Source: Brachyspira sp. G79 (GTDB lineage Bacteria; Spirochaetota; Brachyspiria; Brachyspirales; Brachyspiraceae). From it: a stretch of 61,033 nt of DNA. This document shows, one piece after another, positions 36,534-46,458 of the stretch. The stretch lies in assembly GCF_002379365.1 (NCBI RefSeq), contig NZ_JQIU01000008.1:983257-1044289 (forward strand), written 5' to 3'. The stretch's first letter is position 1. Every line of letters begins with the position of its first letter. The position numbers and the translations under genes were made by a program. The notes beneath the pieces were generated by a model. It ran no database searches, was not told the origin of the DNA, and saw only the letters and a list, made by a program, of their open reading frames with translations.

Positions 36534-38792
36534 CTAATCCTTATAATACTTACTGTAAAACTCATAACTCTTTATAACACGCTCTACATAATACTCAGTT
36601 TCTTCTATATCAATAAATCTTCCTGTACGGTACATATTATTAGTTCCGTATTCAGCTTTCCACCTTCTTCCGCGTCCTGAACCTGCATTATAGCTTGCTG
36701 CCACAAGTATATAATTGCTTGCTTTCTGACTGCTGAAAAGCCAGCCCAAATGCGAAACTCCCAAATTAATATTTTGTTTAGGGTCTGTTAAATCTAAAGG
36801 ATCATATCTGTATCTTGCTTTTTTGTTCTCAGCAGCGGCTGTTGTAGGCATAAGCTGCATAAGCCCCATAGCTCCAACCCAAGACCTAGCCTTAGGATCA
36901 AATAAACTCTCCTCTCTCATTATTCCGTATACAAATGCAGGCTCTATCTTATAATACTTAGCCTCTGGTACTACATACTCATCAAAATATCTAGGATAAA
37001 CTTTTCTTCTAAGCTCATCTGGAAGCAAGTCAGTATTATCTGAATATGGATATCCGAAATATTTACCTATATTAGCTGATATCTGCATAAGCCTTTTTGT
37101 ATTTTCAGAACTTATAAATATTTTCTCAGCAAAATAATATAATGGATATGTTACCTGAGTTTTTTTGAATACTTTATCAAACTCTGTATATGCATTGTCA
37201 TAATCTCCGTAATAATAAAGCACTATAGCCTTATTAATTTCTCTTCTAGTTTGAAGAGACAGTTCATTAAAGAGATCATTCTCACTCATTTTAGAATACA
37301 TCTCTTTTACAAATCTGCTTTGCATAAGTATATTTTTTGCTATACTTCTAGCCTCTTTTTCAGTTTTATCTTCCTTCCCTGTAGCAGCATAATTTAAAAA
37401 CTGCACTTTATCAAGCATCTCCATAGATTTAGTAAAATTAGAGTCAGCATAATACTTTTTAGCTTCATTTAAATAATAAGTATTGCTAAGTTTTACATTA
37501 CTAATCATCTCATCGCTTGCAAGACTTAATGCCCCTTTAATAAAATAATGACTTTTACTGCTTAAAAGGCTTTTCATTATATAGTCATCTCTTTTTTCAT
37601 CATCTCCAAACTCTTCAGCAGTCCACATATTCCAAGATAAAGCAAAATCATGCCTAAAACTAGGATATCTATCTTCTAAAGCCTTAGTTGCAAAATAAGT
37701 TTCTGTTTTGTTTTTTAACTTAAATGATTTTCTTAAATATGATTTTAAAGCAAGTTCTGTCTGCCAGCTTTTTGGAAATTTTGTCATAACATTTGTTAAA
37801 TAAGTTTTTGCCTGAACAAGATTATTTCTATTTAAACTTACACTCACAAAATTATTATATATTCTAGGCACATAATCATCTCTTGGGTATTCTTTCAAAA
37901 AAGTATTATAAAGTTCAAGCGATTTATCATAGTTTTTTAATCTGTTATAATTATCAGCAGAATAATAAATACCTAATCTTCTATGAGTTTTATTATTTGC
38001 ATTTGACAAATACTCATCAAATAATTTTGCCGCATCTTCTCTCTCTCCTGCCTGCTGTTTTATTCTTGCCATATAGTAAGTAGAATTTGCTTTATATAAA
38101 TTATTATCATAAAAATATTCAAAATATTGTAAAGATGCTTTTCTATAACCAGCCTCATAAAGCTCAGTAGAAACTTTATATTTCAAATCATTATCAAATG
38201 ACATTATATCTTCTTCATAATTATTATTATAATATATAATAGCTTCTCTATTTAAAAATCTGCTTAAAAGCTCATAAGCTATCATCTTAGCCTTATTGGT
38301 ATCATCAGTATCTCTTAATGCTCTAATACCTACAAACTCTTTAATCCATTTCTGTGCTTTACTGTTAAAAAAATTACTCACTGGATAATCATCTCTATAA
38401 AACTCCGCCAATGCCTTATACTGTTCTGCATAAGGATACAAAGATGAACGCGGATACTCTTTCATAAGTAATGAATACAAATCTATAGCTTCATTATACA
38501 TATTAGTATATAATGCACTTTTAGCCCCATAATATATAATATAATCTTTTATAAGCAAATCTTCTTGAGTATTCATTATATTTGTAAATTGATTATAAGC
38601 CTCTAAATATTTCTCTCTGTTATAGAGTTCTAAAGCAGTTCCATAATTAATCTTGTTTTTTGATATAATATTCTCTTTTAACGATATTCCCTTAGCATCT
38701 AACATAGAAGTCATTATTATAATAATAGCTTCAAAAAAAACGGCAAATAATAATACTCTTTTATTAAATATATGAAGAATTTGATTTTTCAT
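36534..38792 (-). CDS. Soluble lytic murein transglycosylase (SLT domain with TPR-like superhelix)
   Basis: The 752-residue protein has an N-terminal membrane anchor or signal (RVLLFAVFFEAIIIIMTSML), a long helical TPR-like region (about 50-600) and a C-terminal SLT domain: FVYGIMREESLFDPKARSWVGAMGLMQLMP with the catalytic Glu, then NINLGVSHL and ASYNAGSGRGRRW. It cleaves peptidoglycan between MurNAc and GlcNAc in the periplasm. The layout is that of Slt70-type enzymes. It is the only gene of its unit, divergent from the aldehyde dehydrogenase. Confidence 0.92.
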   Translation of the reverse strand: MKNQILHIFNKRVLLFAVFFEAIIIIMTSMLDAKGISLKENIISKNKINYGTALELYNREKYLEAYNQFTNIMNTQEDLLIKDYIIYYGAKSALYTNMYNEAIDLYSLLMKEYPRSSLYPYAEQYKALAEFYRDDYPVSNFFNSKAQKWIKEFVGIRALRDTDDTNKAKMIAYELLSRFLNREAIIYYNNNYEEDIMSFDNDLKYKVSTELYEAGYRKASLQYFEYFYDNNLYKANSTYYMARIKQQAGEREDAAKLFDEYLSNANNKTHRRLGIYYSADNYNRLKNYDKSLELYNTFLKEYPRDDYVPRIYNNFVSVSLNRNNLVQAKTYLTNVMTKFPKSWQTELALKSYLRKSFKLKNKTETYFATKALEDRYPSFRHDFALSWNMWTAEEFGDDEKRDDYIMKSLLSSKSHYFIKGALSLASDEMISNVKLSNTYYLNEAKKYYADSNFTKSMEMLDKVQFLNYAATGKEDKTEKEARSIAKNILMQSRFVKEMYSKMSENDLFNELSLQTRREINKAIVLYYYGDYDNAYTEFDKVFKKTQVTYPLYYFAEKIFISSENTKRLMQISANIGKYFGYPYSDNTDLLPDELRRKVYPRYFDEYVVPEAKYYKIEPAFVYGIMREESLFDPKARSWVGAMGLMQLMPTTAAAENKKARYRYDPLDLTDPKQNINLGVSHLGWLFSSQKASNYILVAASYNAGSGRGRRWKAEYGTNNMYRTGRFIDIEETEYYVERVIKSYEFYSKYYKD

Positions 38793-38972
38793 TGAACCTC
38801 ATCAAAAATAGTTTTTATATAGTAATTATTATTTTATTATTTTTTTCATTTTTTGCAAACAAATTTTACATTTTGACTTACCATAATGATTATATATTTA
38901 ATTAAAATTTTATAAAAAAGTATGTAATTTTCTTATTATTTTTTATATATTTAAACAAAAAACGGAGGGAAA

Positions 38973-40343
38973 ATGAATTTAACAGAATTAAGAGATAAAC
39001 AAAAACAATTTTTCAAAAGTTCAAAAACATTATCATACGATTTTAGAATAAAACAGTTAAAAAAATTACAATCAATGCTGATAAAATATGAAAGAGATTT
39101 TATAGACGCTCTGTATAAAGATATGCAGAAGTCAGAATTTGAAGCTATAGGTACAGAATTATTTTTTGTAATGGAAGAGATTAAAACATTCATAAAAAAT
39201 CTAAAAAAATGGATGCATAATAAAAATGCAAAAAGGAATATGGTAACTATAGATTCAAAAACCACTATAATAAATAAACCATTTGGAGTATCATTAATAA
39301 TATCGCCTTGGAATTATCCAATACAATTAACTTTTCTTCCACTTGTAGGTGCAATAGGAGCTGGCAATACCGCTATAATAGCACCTTCTCAATTAACACC
39401 TACTGTTTATGATGTAATATATAATTCTATTAAAGATACATTTGATGAAGAATATATTGCTGTTGTAGATAAAAGTATACCGCCAGAAAATGTAAGCAAA
39501 ATAGAATATGATAAAATATTTTTTACAGGTTCTCCAAGAGTTGGAAAAATTATTATGTCAAACGCTTCAGAGTTTCTTACACCTGTAACATTAGAGCTTG
39601 GTGGAAAATCACCTGTTATAATTGATGATATAAAAGGAGATAATTTTAATAAGGCTGTAAAAAGAATTATATGGGGCAAGTTTATAAACTCGGGTCAAAC
39701 TTGCGTATCCCCAGACTATATACTAATTAGAGAAGACTTAAAAGAAAAATTTTTAAAAGCATTTAATGATGAAATAAAATTATTCAATGATGAAAAAAAG
39801 CTACACAGAATAATAAATGAAAACCACTATAAAAGATTAAAATCATATTTAAATGACGGCAAAATTATTTACGGCGGGGAATATGATGATAATAATTTGT
39901 CTATTTCTATAACATTAGTAGAACCAAAAAACTTAGAAACTAATATTATAAAAGATGAAATATTCGGTAGCATTTTCCCAATACTTTATTATAAAACAAA
40001 AGAAGAAGCCAGAGATATAATAGAAAAAGTATGTCCTAATCCTCTTGCTATGTATATATTCTCTGAAGATATTGATTTTAATTATTATTTTATAGAGAAG
40101 ATAAGTTACGGAGGCTGCTCTGTTAATGATACTATAAGCCATATATTAAATTCTAATGCCCCATTTGGAGGAGTTGGAAACAGCGGAATGGGTAATTATC
40201 ATGGTTATTACAGTTTTAAATGCTTTTCAAAAGAAACAACCGTTTTAACTAAAGGATATGGTTTTGAAGTAAAAACAAAATATCCGCCTTATTCTACAAA
40301 AATTAAGGAAGTTAATTTATTATATAATTTGGTAAAGAAATAA
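38973..40343 (+). CDS. Aldehyde dehydrogenase (class 3-like)
   Basis: It oxidises an aldehyde with NAD(P). The 456 residues match the short class-3 family. Visible are IISPWNYPIQL, FFTGSPRVGKIIM, the catalytic Glu of TLELGGKSPV, the nucleophilic Cys of NSGQTCVSPDYIL and APFGGVGNSGMGNYHG near the end. A strong GGAGGG precedes the ATG. The substrate is unknown; fatty or short-chain aldehydes are possible. Confidence 0.93.
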   Translation: MNLTELRDKQKQFFKSSKTLSYDFRIKQLKKLQSMLIKYERDFIDALYKDMQKSEFEAIGTELFFVMEEIKTFIKNLKKWMHNKNAKRNMVTIDSKTTIINKPFGVSLIISPWNYPIQLTFLPLVGAIGAGNTAIIAPSQLTPTVYDVIYNSIKDTFDEEYIAVVDKSIPPENVSKIEYDKIFFTGSPRVGKIIMSNASEFLTPVTLELGGKSPVIIDDIKGDNFNKAVKRIIWGKFINSGQTCVSPDYILIREDLKEKFLKAFNDEIKLFNDEKKLHRIINENHYKRLKSYLNDGKIIYGGEYDDNNLSISITLVEPKNLETNIIKDEIFGSIFPILYYKTKEEARDIIEKVCPNPLAMYIFSEDIDFNYYFIEKISYGGCSVNDTISHILNSNAPFGGVGNSGMGNYHGYYSFKCFSKETTVLTKGYGFEVKTKYPPYSTKIKEVNLLYNLVKK

Positions 40344-40363
40344 TTTTATTTAATAATAAGAAA

Positions 40364-40403
40364 AAAGGCTTGCATTAAAATTCATTAATACAAGCCTTTA
40401 ATT
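40364..40403. terminator. Bidirectional terminator
   Basis: AAAGGCTTG (40364-40372) and CAAGCCTTT (40391-40399) form a stem with a run of six A on the left and T-rich DNA on the right. It serves both the aldehyde dehydrogenase and the SpoIID-like gene. Confidence 0.85.
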
Positions 40404-40422
40404 TTTATCTAGCTATAAAGTT

Positions 40423-41574
40423 TTATTTTCCCCAAACATCAGGTTCAAATTCTTTATTAACTCTATTATAATCAACAATATCAATACCATTATAATAGAA
40501 CTTTAAAATCTCTTTATAATCTTTTTTAACCTGAGCCATACCGTAAGCACCCCATTGGCACATACCTACACCATGTCCACTTCCTTTACCAGTGATTATT
40601 ATACCATTGTCTACTTTTTTAATAGTAAAATTAAGTGATGGTACCAATTTAGGAGAAAGCGTACTTCTAAAATCTCTTGAAGTAATATCGCTATCATCTA
40701 TTTTTATATTAGTAGCCTTTCCAGATTTAGGATCAGTGCTAATACCAATAGAAGATTTTTCGCTTGCATGTACAGAATAATTAGCTAAATCATCATTAAG
40801 TTCATTATAGCTTAAAGCATTAGTCCAAGGTTTAATCTGAGCATTGCAGTAAGGGCAAGAAACACCTTCCAAATAAGGCACAGCAACACCGAATACATTT
40901 TCAGCACTATCAGTATGTCCGCCGCATAAAGCACTGAAATATGTAGCTATAACTTTACCTTTATAAACGGCAATCTCATATCTTGTTCTGTCAACAGCCT
41001 GTTCTACAGACCAGCTCATTTTTTCTTTGCCATTATAAACCTGATATTTTGTAGTATTATCAACATCAAAAGGAAGTTTATTAGCATTTTTTAATATATG
41101 ATACATTGCATAAGTGCGGGCTGCAACTGCCTGAGCTTTTAATGCTTCCATAGGCCAATCTGGAGACATCTCATGAGGTAAAACACCTTTAACATAGTCT
41201 TCAATATTAAGCTCATTAACCACTATCATGGTATCATTATATGGAATAAACATTAAAGAACCATAATATTCTTTTCCGTTTAAAGTAAATCCGTCTTGTG
41301 TTTCAAATACTATTCCTTCTTTATAAACACCTACTTCATTAACTTTTAAACCTAATCTGTTTTCTACAACCATTACAGTTTCATTAGTTAAAGCTGATAT
41401 TATTTCGCTTTCATATTTGTAATTGTACGCTTTATAAGGACCTTTGATATTAATAGTATATGGAGCTTTTACATCTGTTAATTGTACTCTGATAATATTT
41501 TGATTTGCAAATGCATATATACTATTCATTGCCAATAATACTAGCAATAAAAAGAAATACTTTTTGACTCCCAT
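40423..41574 (-). CDS. SpoIID/LytB-like peptidoglycan-associated protein
   Basis: The 383-residue protein has a signal peptide (MGVKKYFFLLLVLLAMNSIYA) and a SpoIID domain: GVLPHEMSPDWPMEALKAQAVAARTYAMY, ATYFSALCGGHT and GSGHGVGMCQWGAYGMA. In sporulators SpoIID cuts glycan strands stripped of stem peptides; in a non-sporulating spirochaete it is probably a periplasmic cell-wall remodelling enzyme or amidase enhancer. AAGGAGGCG precedes the ATG. Confidence 0.92.
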   Translation of the reverse strand: MGVKKYFFLLLVLLAMNSIYAFANQNIIRVQLTDVKAPYTINIKGPYKAYNYKYESEIISALTNETVMVVENRLGLKVNEVGVYKEGIVFETQDGFTLNGKEYYGSLMFIPYNDTMIVVNELNIEDYVKGVLPHEMSPDWPMEALKAQAVAARTYAMYHILKNANKLPFDVDNTTKYQVYNGKEKMSWSVEQAVDRTRYEIAVYKGKVIATYFSALCGGHTDSAENVFGVAVPYLEGVSCPYCNAQIKPWTNALSYNELNDDLANYSVHASEKSSIGISTDPKSGKATNIKIDDSDITSRDFRSTLSPKLVPSLNFTIKKVDNGIIITGKGSGHGVGMCQWGAYGMAQVKKDYKEILKFYYNGIDIVDYNRVNKEFEPDVWGK

Positions 41575-41630
41575 AATTTTAACGCCTCCTTGCTGTAAAT
41601 AAAATTATTCGTTAAAATTATCGGCTATTT

Positions 41631-41700
41631 AAAAACTTGCTTTACAATATAATTTCATATAGTTTTCTCAAATTATACTGCATGCAAGTTATTTAATTTT
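41631..41700 (-). terminator. Probable terminator of the MDR oxidoreductase gene
   Basis: On the minus strand AACTTGC (41694-41700) pairs with GCAAGTT (41634-41640) around a long, partly paired loop, followed by T5. Confidence 0.45.
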
Positions 41701-41714
41701 TTATTAAAAAATAA

Positions 41715-42716
41715 TCACATAGATATGATGATCTTACCTTCAATACCGCCTTTAGACATAGTTTGAATAGCTTCTTTTGTATCTTCAATATTAAATACTT
41801 TAGAGAATATTTTAGGCTTTATATTTTTATCTTCTACTATTCTTGTAATTTCTTTAAGCTCTCTGCCGTCAGCTCTTACAAACATAAATCTATACTCTTT
41901 TCCTTCTTTCATAGCTTTTTTATCATATTTAGAACCTGCCAAAGAAAATAAACTTCTTTTTAAGAAAGGAAATTGATGAACTTCAGCAAATTTTTTATTA
42001 GGACTTGTTCTTAAACTCAATATACGTCCGCCTTTCTTTAAAACAGATAACTCTTTATCAAACTCTTTTGCCCCAAGAGTATCAATAACATAATCAACGC
42101 CTGAAACTAACTCCCAATAATTTTCTTTACGGTAATCAATATATTTATCAGTACCCAAACTTATAAAATGCTCTTTAGATCTATCATTACCAGAAATTAT
42201 GACATTAAGCCCGAAATATTTAAAAATAGGCACTGCCATCTCTCCGAAACTTCCAGACCCTCCTGTTATCAATACAGTTTCACCTGCTTTGGCTTCTAAT
42301 TCTTCTTTAAGTGCCTGATAAGCTGTAAGTGCCGTAAGAGGTATTGCTGCCGATTCAATAAAACTGCAATTATTAGGCATAGAGGCTAAAAACTTACTTT
42401 CTACCGCAGCATAATCCGCAAAAGCACCTATTTTTTGTATAGGCATACGAGTATAAACTTTATCGCCAACATTAAAATCTTTTACATTTTTACCTATTTT
42501 TTCAACTATACCAGAAAATTCATTTCCTAATGTAAGAGGCATTTTATAATCCTGTATAAGTCTTACACTGCCTGTTAGTATTAATATTTCAAGCGGGTTT
42601 ACTGCAGCTGCCTTTACTTTAACCAATACTTCATCATCAGTTATATCTGGTATTGCTATATCTCTAATTTTTATATCAATGTCTTTTGAATATTTGTCAA
42701 TCTGTGCTGATCTCAT
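41715..42716 (-). CDS. Medium-chain, zinc-independent oxidoreductase (quinone oxidoreductase type)
   Basis: The 333-residue protein has a GroES-like N-domain (VLVKVKAAAVNPLEILI, LGNEFSGIVEKIG) and a Rossmann domain (GETVLITGGSGSFGEMAVPI). Zinc ligands of alcohol dehydrogenases are absent. It probably reduces quinones or other carbonyls with NADPH. It lies between SpoIID-like and aroF genes on the same strand, with spacers containing hairpins, so it is likely transcribed separately. Confidence 0.9.
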   Translation of the reverse strand: MRSAQIDKYSKDIDIKIRDIAIPDITDDEVLVKVKAAAVNPLEILILTGSVRLIQDYKMPLTLGNEFSGIVEKIGKNVKDFNVGDKVYTRMPIQKIGAFADYAAVESKFLASMPNNCSFIESAAIPLTALTAYQALKEELEAKAGETVLITGGSGSFGEMAVPIFKYFGLNVIISGNDRSKEHFISLGTDKYIDYRKENYWELVSGVDYVIDTLGAKEFDKELSVLKKGGRILSLRTSPNKKFAEVHQFPFLKRSLFSLAGSKYDKKAMKEGKEYRFMFVRADGRELKEITRIVEDKNIKPKIFSKVFNIEDTKEAIQTMSKGGIEGKIIISM

Positions 42717-42790
42717 AATATCTCCTAAATTTTTATTTGAAAGATTTTATAATATATTTTATATAAATCAATATAAAATATTATTCAAAT

Positions 42791-42823
42791 AAAAAAGATG
42801 AACAGAACAAAATATATTCATCT
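42791..42823 (-). terminator. Terminator of the DAHP synthase gene
   Basis: On the minus strand AGATGAA (42817-42823) and TTCATCT (42796-42802) form a stem followed by five T. Confidence 0.65.
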
Positions 42824-42877
42824 CTTAAAAAAGATAATAATAATTATATAAATTAATTATTTAGTATAATTTTACCG

Positions 42878-43897
42878 TTATGTTTTCTTTATTTTTTGAA
42901 CTGTATCAGATATCATATTAACACTTTCCATAATATCATCAAATACATCGGGTTTTATAGATTGTGCTCCATCACATAAAGCATGCTCTGGATCATTATG
43001 CACCTCTATAATCATACCGTCAGCACCTGCAGAAATAGCTGCCAATGTTAAGGGAAGAGCCATCCATGATTTTCCGCTGGCATGCGAAGGATCTCCTATA
43101 ACAGGCAAATGACTTAAACGTTTTATTGCAGGTATTGCACTCACATCAAATGTATTTCTAGTATAAGTTTCAAATGTTCTTATGCCTCTCTCACATAACA
43201 CAACATTTTCATTGCCTTGATTAAGTATATACTCAGCACTCATAAGCCATTCTTCTATAGTGTTTGACAAACCTCTTTTCAAGAGTATAGGCTTTTTTAA
43301 TTTTCCTACTTCTTTTAAAAGTTCAAAGTTCTGCATGTTTCTTGCCCCAATCTGAATCATGTCCACTGTATTATCAAAATCTTCTAAATGTCTTATAGAT
43401 ACAATCTCACTTACAATAGGTATTCCAACCTCTTCTCTTGCAAGTTTTAATATTTTAAGTCCGTCCAAAGCTAACCCCTGAAATGCATAAGGGGAAGTTC
43501 TAGGTTTGAAAGCCCCGCCTCTAAGTATAGAAGCACCAGAAGCCTTTACACTTTTAGCTATATTAATAACCTGCTCCTCGCTTTCAACAGAACAAGGTCC
43601 TGCAATAATTGTAGGTTTGCCATCTCCTATCTTTACACCGCTTACATCAACTACAGTATCTTCTTTTTTGAATGCTCTATTTGCTCTTTTAAATGGTTCC
43701 TGCACTTTTAATACTTTAGATACTCCTGGTAAAGATGAAATTAAATCTCTGTCTATCTTTGAAGTATCCCCAACCATACCTATTACTGTATAGTCTACTC
43801 CTACACTTTTATTGATGCCAAGACCTGCATTTTTTAATCTTTCTATAATATTATTAATATGTTCTTCTTTAGTATTTGGTTTCATTACTACTATCAT
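42878..43897 (-). CDS. aroF: 3-deoxy-7-phosphoheptulonate synthase with N-terminal ACT-like domain
   Basis: This enzyme starts the shikimate pathway from PEP and erythrose-4-phosphate. The 339 residues comprise a ferredoxin/ACT-like regulatory domain (about 1-70) and a TIM barrel with IIAGPCSVES, RGGAFKPRTSPYAFQG, IGARNMQNFELL, LLKRG and VIGDPSHASGK. The layout matches the Thermotoga-type I-beta enzyme, which is inhibited by tyrosine or phenylalanine through the N-domain. No other aro gene is in the window. AAGGAG precedes the ATG. Confidence 0.94.
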   Translation of the reverse strand: MIVVMKPNTKEEHINNIIERLKNAGLGINKSVGVDYTVIGMVGDTSKIDRDLISSLPGVSKVLKVQEPFKRANRAFKKEDTVVDVSGVKIGDGKPTIIAGPCSVESEEQVINIAKSVKASGASILRGGAFKPRTSPYAFQGLALDGLKILKLAREEVGIPIVSEIVSIRHLEDFDNTVDMIQIGARNMQNFELLKEVGKLKKPILLKRGLSNTIEEWLMSAEYILNQGNENVVLCERGIRTFETYTRNTFDVSAIPAIKRLSHLPVIGDPSHASGKSWMALPLTLAAISAGADGMIIEVHNDPEHALCDGAQSIKPDVFDDIMESVNMISDTVQKIKKT

Positions 43898-44015
43898 AAT
43901 AAATTCTCCTTAAATAAAATAATTAATTTAAAATCGATAAGCTAAAATATAAAAATTAAGTATTGATAAAAAGTTTAAATATATAAATTTGTTTTAATTA
44001 GAAAAATAGATACTC

Positions 44016-44032
44016 TGGCGTCTTAAACGCCA
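44016..44032. promoter_or_regulatory. Compact inverted repeat upstream of aroF
   Basis: TGGCGT and ACGCCA are separated by 5 bp. The site lies about 120 bp upstream of the aroF start. It is GC-rich against an AT-rich background, so it may be an operator or a leader hairpin. Confidence 0.35.
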
Positions 44033-44469
44033 TAGTAGAAGAAGTAATAAGCATAGATACTTTTAAAAGTAAGTGAAATTAAATTACCTTTCATAGTAAG
44101 AAATTATATATAAAAAATATAAAAAGTCAAGCACTTATAATTTTCATGACTTATACAATATACTGAAAATTTTTAAGTTTGTTAATTTTTTTATTCAACT
44201 TTTGGTGAAGCCAGCCTCACACCATACCTAATCATACTTCCTTTAGTAGCGGTCGTACTTCGATACTTCAGATATGCTTCATAAAAGTACAAGTGTAAAA
44301 TAATACTAAATTATATTTTATATGCAGGATAAATTTCTAAATTTAGTATCAAGTATAGATTTTTTCTGACTACGGTACACAGAGCGTTGGAAAAAAGTAC
44401 GCACAACTGTGAAGTCCAAGCTATAATTAAAAAATGTGAAATTAAAAAGCTATAAGTATTAATAAATTG

Positions 44470-44487
44470 AGTTTTGAAACAAGTCTA
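44470..44487 (-). repeat. Solo copy of the MITE-like terminal repeat
   Basis: AGTTTTGAAACAAGTCTA matches 18 of the 19 bases of the right end of the element at 32920-33143. No matching left end was found within several hundred bases. Confidence 0.7.
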
Positions 44488-44513
44488 TTATAATTATTTA
44501 GGTATATAAAATA

Positions 44514-44547
44514 CACCGAGCAAATAAAAGCATTTTTCTGCTCGGTG
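44514..44547 (-). terminator. Terminator of hydG
   Basis: CACCGAGCA (44514-44522) and TGCTCGGTG (44539-44547) form a perfect 9-bp stem. The minus-strand tail is T-rich. Confidence 0.75.
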
Positions 44548-44615
44548 CAATAAATATCTCATAAAATTAAATCAATAATTTATATCCCAATATATAAAAT
44601 TAGATAATATACAAA

Positions 44616-46040
44616 TTAAAATTTAAAATCTCTTCTTCCCTCATCTATGCCTTTTAAAGCATCTACTAATTTCATTTTAACCTTTTCATTAGGTACTCTC
44701 TCTATTTCATTTGCCATAACTTTATCTATAGATTTTTTAGTTTCGTCTTTGGCATAATCGTTTTCATATTCTTTTAAAGTTATTATAGCATTGGCCTGAC
44801 AGAAATTTTTTATTTGTCCACTCTTAGCAAAAGCCATAAATCTGTCTCCTGTTCTTCCTTCCCTATAACAAGCAGTACAAAAGCTAGGAAGATATCCTAT
44901 ATCAGAAAGCCATTTAATAATATCATCAAGAGAACGGTTATCAGATATTTCAAACTGCTTTGAATTCTCCTCTTCCTCTTCAACATATCCTCCTACGCTA
45001 GTTCTTGATCCTCCGCTTATTTGAGAAACTCCAACCTCTAATGCTTCTTCTCTTGATTTTTGGCTCTCTCTTGTAGAAACTATTATTCCAGTATAAGGAA
45101 CAGCAATTCTTAAAACAGCAACTATTTTTTTGAATAAACTATCAACAATAGCATTAGGGAAACTTTTAACATCTACATCATCAGCAGGTCTTATCCTAGG
45201 AACACTTATAGTGTGAGGTCCGCATCCGAAAGTATCTTCTAAATGTTTAGCATGATAAAGCATAGCAGTAAAATCATATTTATAATCATAAAGCCCAAAT
45301 AATACACCTATACCTACATCATCAATACCGCCTTCCATAGCTCTGTCCATTGCCTCAGTATGATATTCATAATTGCTTTTAGGTCCGCTTGGGTGAACTT
45401 TCTCATAAGTAGGTTTATGATAAGTCTCTTGGAATAATACATAAGTACCAATTCCTGCATCTTTTAGCTTTTTATAATTTTCAACTGTCGTAGCAGCAAT
45501 ATTTACATTAACTCTTCTAATAGCTCCGTTTTTATGTTTAATGCTGTATATTGTTTTTATAGATTCAAGTAAATATTCCATACTAGCATAATCAGGGTCT
45601 TCTCCAGTTTCTAATGCAAGTCTTTTATGTCCCATATCCTGTAATGCTGTAACTTCTGCTCTAATCTCATCTTGACTCAATTGCTTTCTTGCTATATGGC
45701 TATTTTTAGCATGATAAGGACAGTAAACGCATCCGTTAATACAATAATTTGATAAATAAAGCGGAGCAAATAAAACTATTCTTTTACCATATATCTCTAA
45801 TTTAATTTTCTTTGCTATCTCAAACATTTCATTTTCAGCATCTTTATCATTGCAAAGAAGTAAAGCTAATGCTTCATAAGGTTCAAGGCCTTTCATCAGA
45901 CTTGCTTTATCTAATATCTCTCTTATATTATAATCGCCGCTTTCTACTTTGGATATTGTTTTTAATATCTCTTCATCATTAATAAACTCATTTGCATTTT
46001 TTGATTTTGAATCGTACTTGAATAAAGTTTCTAAAGACAT
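44616..46040 (-). CDS. hydG: [FeFe]-hydrogenase maturase HydG (tyrosine lyase)
   Basis: This radical-SAM enzyme splits tyrosine to make the CO and CN ligands of the hydrogenase H-cluster. Its 474 residues show the radical-SAM motif CxxxCxxC (CINGCVYCPYH) and the C-terminal cluster motif with CTACYREGRTGDRFM and a later Cys (NFCQANA), which hold the second cluster where CO and CN form. It is preceded 34 bp upstream by the TM1266-like regulator. HydE and HydF are not in the window. The target hydrogenase may be the one at 51966. Confidence 0.96.
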   Translation of the reverse strand: MSLETLFKYDSKSKNANEFINDEEILKTISKVESGDYNIREILDKASLMKGLEPYEALALLLCNDKDAENEMFEIAKKIKLEIYGKRIVLFAPLYLSNYCINGCVYCPYHAKNSHIARKQLSQDEIRAEVTALQDMGHKRLALETGEDPDYASMEYLLESIKTIYSIKHKNGAIRRVNVNIAATTVENYKKLKDAGIGTYVLFQETYHKPTYEKVHPSGPKSNYEYHTEAMDRAMEGGIDDVGIGVLFGLYDYKYDFTAMLYHAKHLEDTFGCGPHTISVPRIRPADDVDVKSFPNAIVDSLFKKIVAVLRIAVPYTGIIVSTRESQKSREEALEVGVSQISGGSRTSVGGYVEEEEENSKQFEISDNRSLDDIIKWLSDIGYLPSFCTACYREGRTGDRFMAFAKSGQIKNFCQANAIITLKEYENDYAKDETKKSIDKVMANEIERVPNEKVKMKLVDALKGIDEGRRDFKF

Positions 46041-46074
46041 AAAATATACTCCTATTTTATAATTAAACTGTTAA

Positions 46075-46326
46075 TTATTTTTTACTTGCATAAAGTGCTT
46101 TAGCAGAAACACCTTCAATCATGCCAAGTCTGCCTGTTAAACTATTAATTTTATCGATAGGAGCATTTAATACTATGCTTATAATATTTATATTTTCTTC
46201 TCTGTAAGGTATACCCATTCTTCCTATAACAAAATCACTGTAGCTATGAAGAATTTCATTCACCTTTGCCGCAGCATTGGTGTCTTCAATTATTATACCT
46301 ATAACAGCAATTCTATTATTTTCCAT
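46075..46326 (-). CDS. TM1266-type putative iron-only hydrogenase system regulator
   Basis: This 83-residue protein has an ACT-like ferredoxin fold, MENNRIAVIGIIIEDTNAAAKVNEIL, with GRMGIPYREENINIISIV, as in Thermotoga TM1266, which is found beside hydrogenase maturation genes. It has no DNA-binding domain of its own, so regulation is inferred from family naming and from its place before hydG, with which it forms an operon. Confidence 0.88.
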   Translation of the reverse strand: MENNRIAVIGIIIEDTNAAAKVNEILHSYSDFVIGRMGIPYREENINIISIVLNAPIDKINSLTGRLGMIEGVSAKALYASKK

Positions 46327-46458
46327 AAACCACCAAAAAAGATAAATATAATTAAAAAATATATTCCTTTATGATAAACATTAACAGTTATTCATTTAGG
46401 CTATTTTATTATAAAACTATGAATTATTTTGTAAATAGCTTTTATTAATTTTTTATAA

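Larger units (their letters stand above)
43898..44615. other. Intergenic region with hairpin, repeat debris and a terminator
   Basis: There is no gene in these 718 bp. They contain a hairpin at 44016-44032, a short block shared with repeat copy 2 (44160-44182), GC-richer debris (44205-44420), the inverted-repeat end at 44470-44487 and the hydG terminator. Confidence 0.65.
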
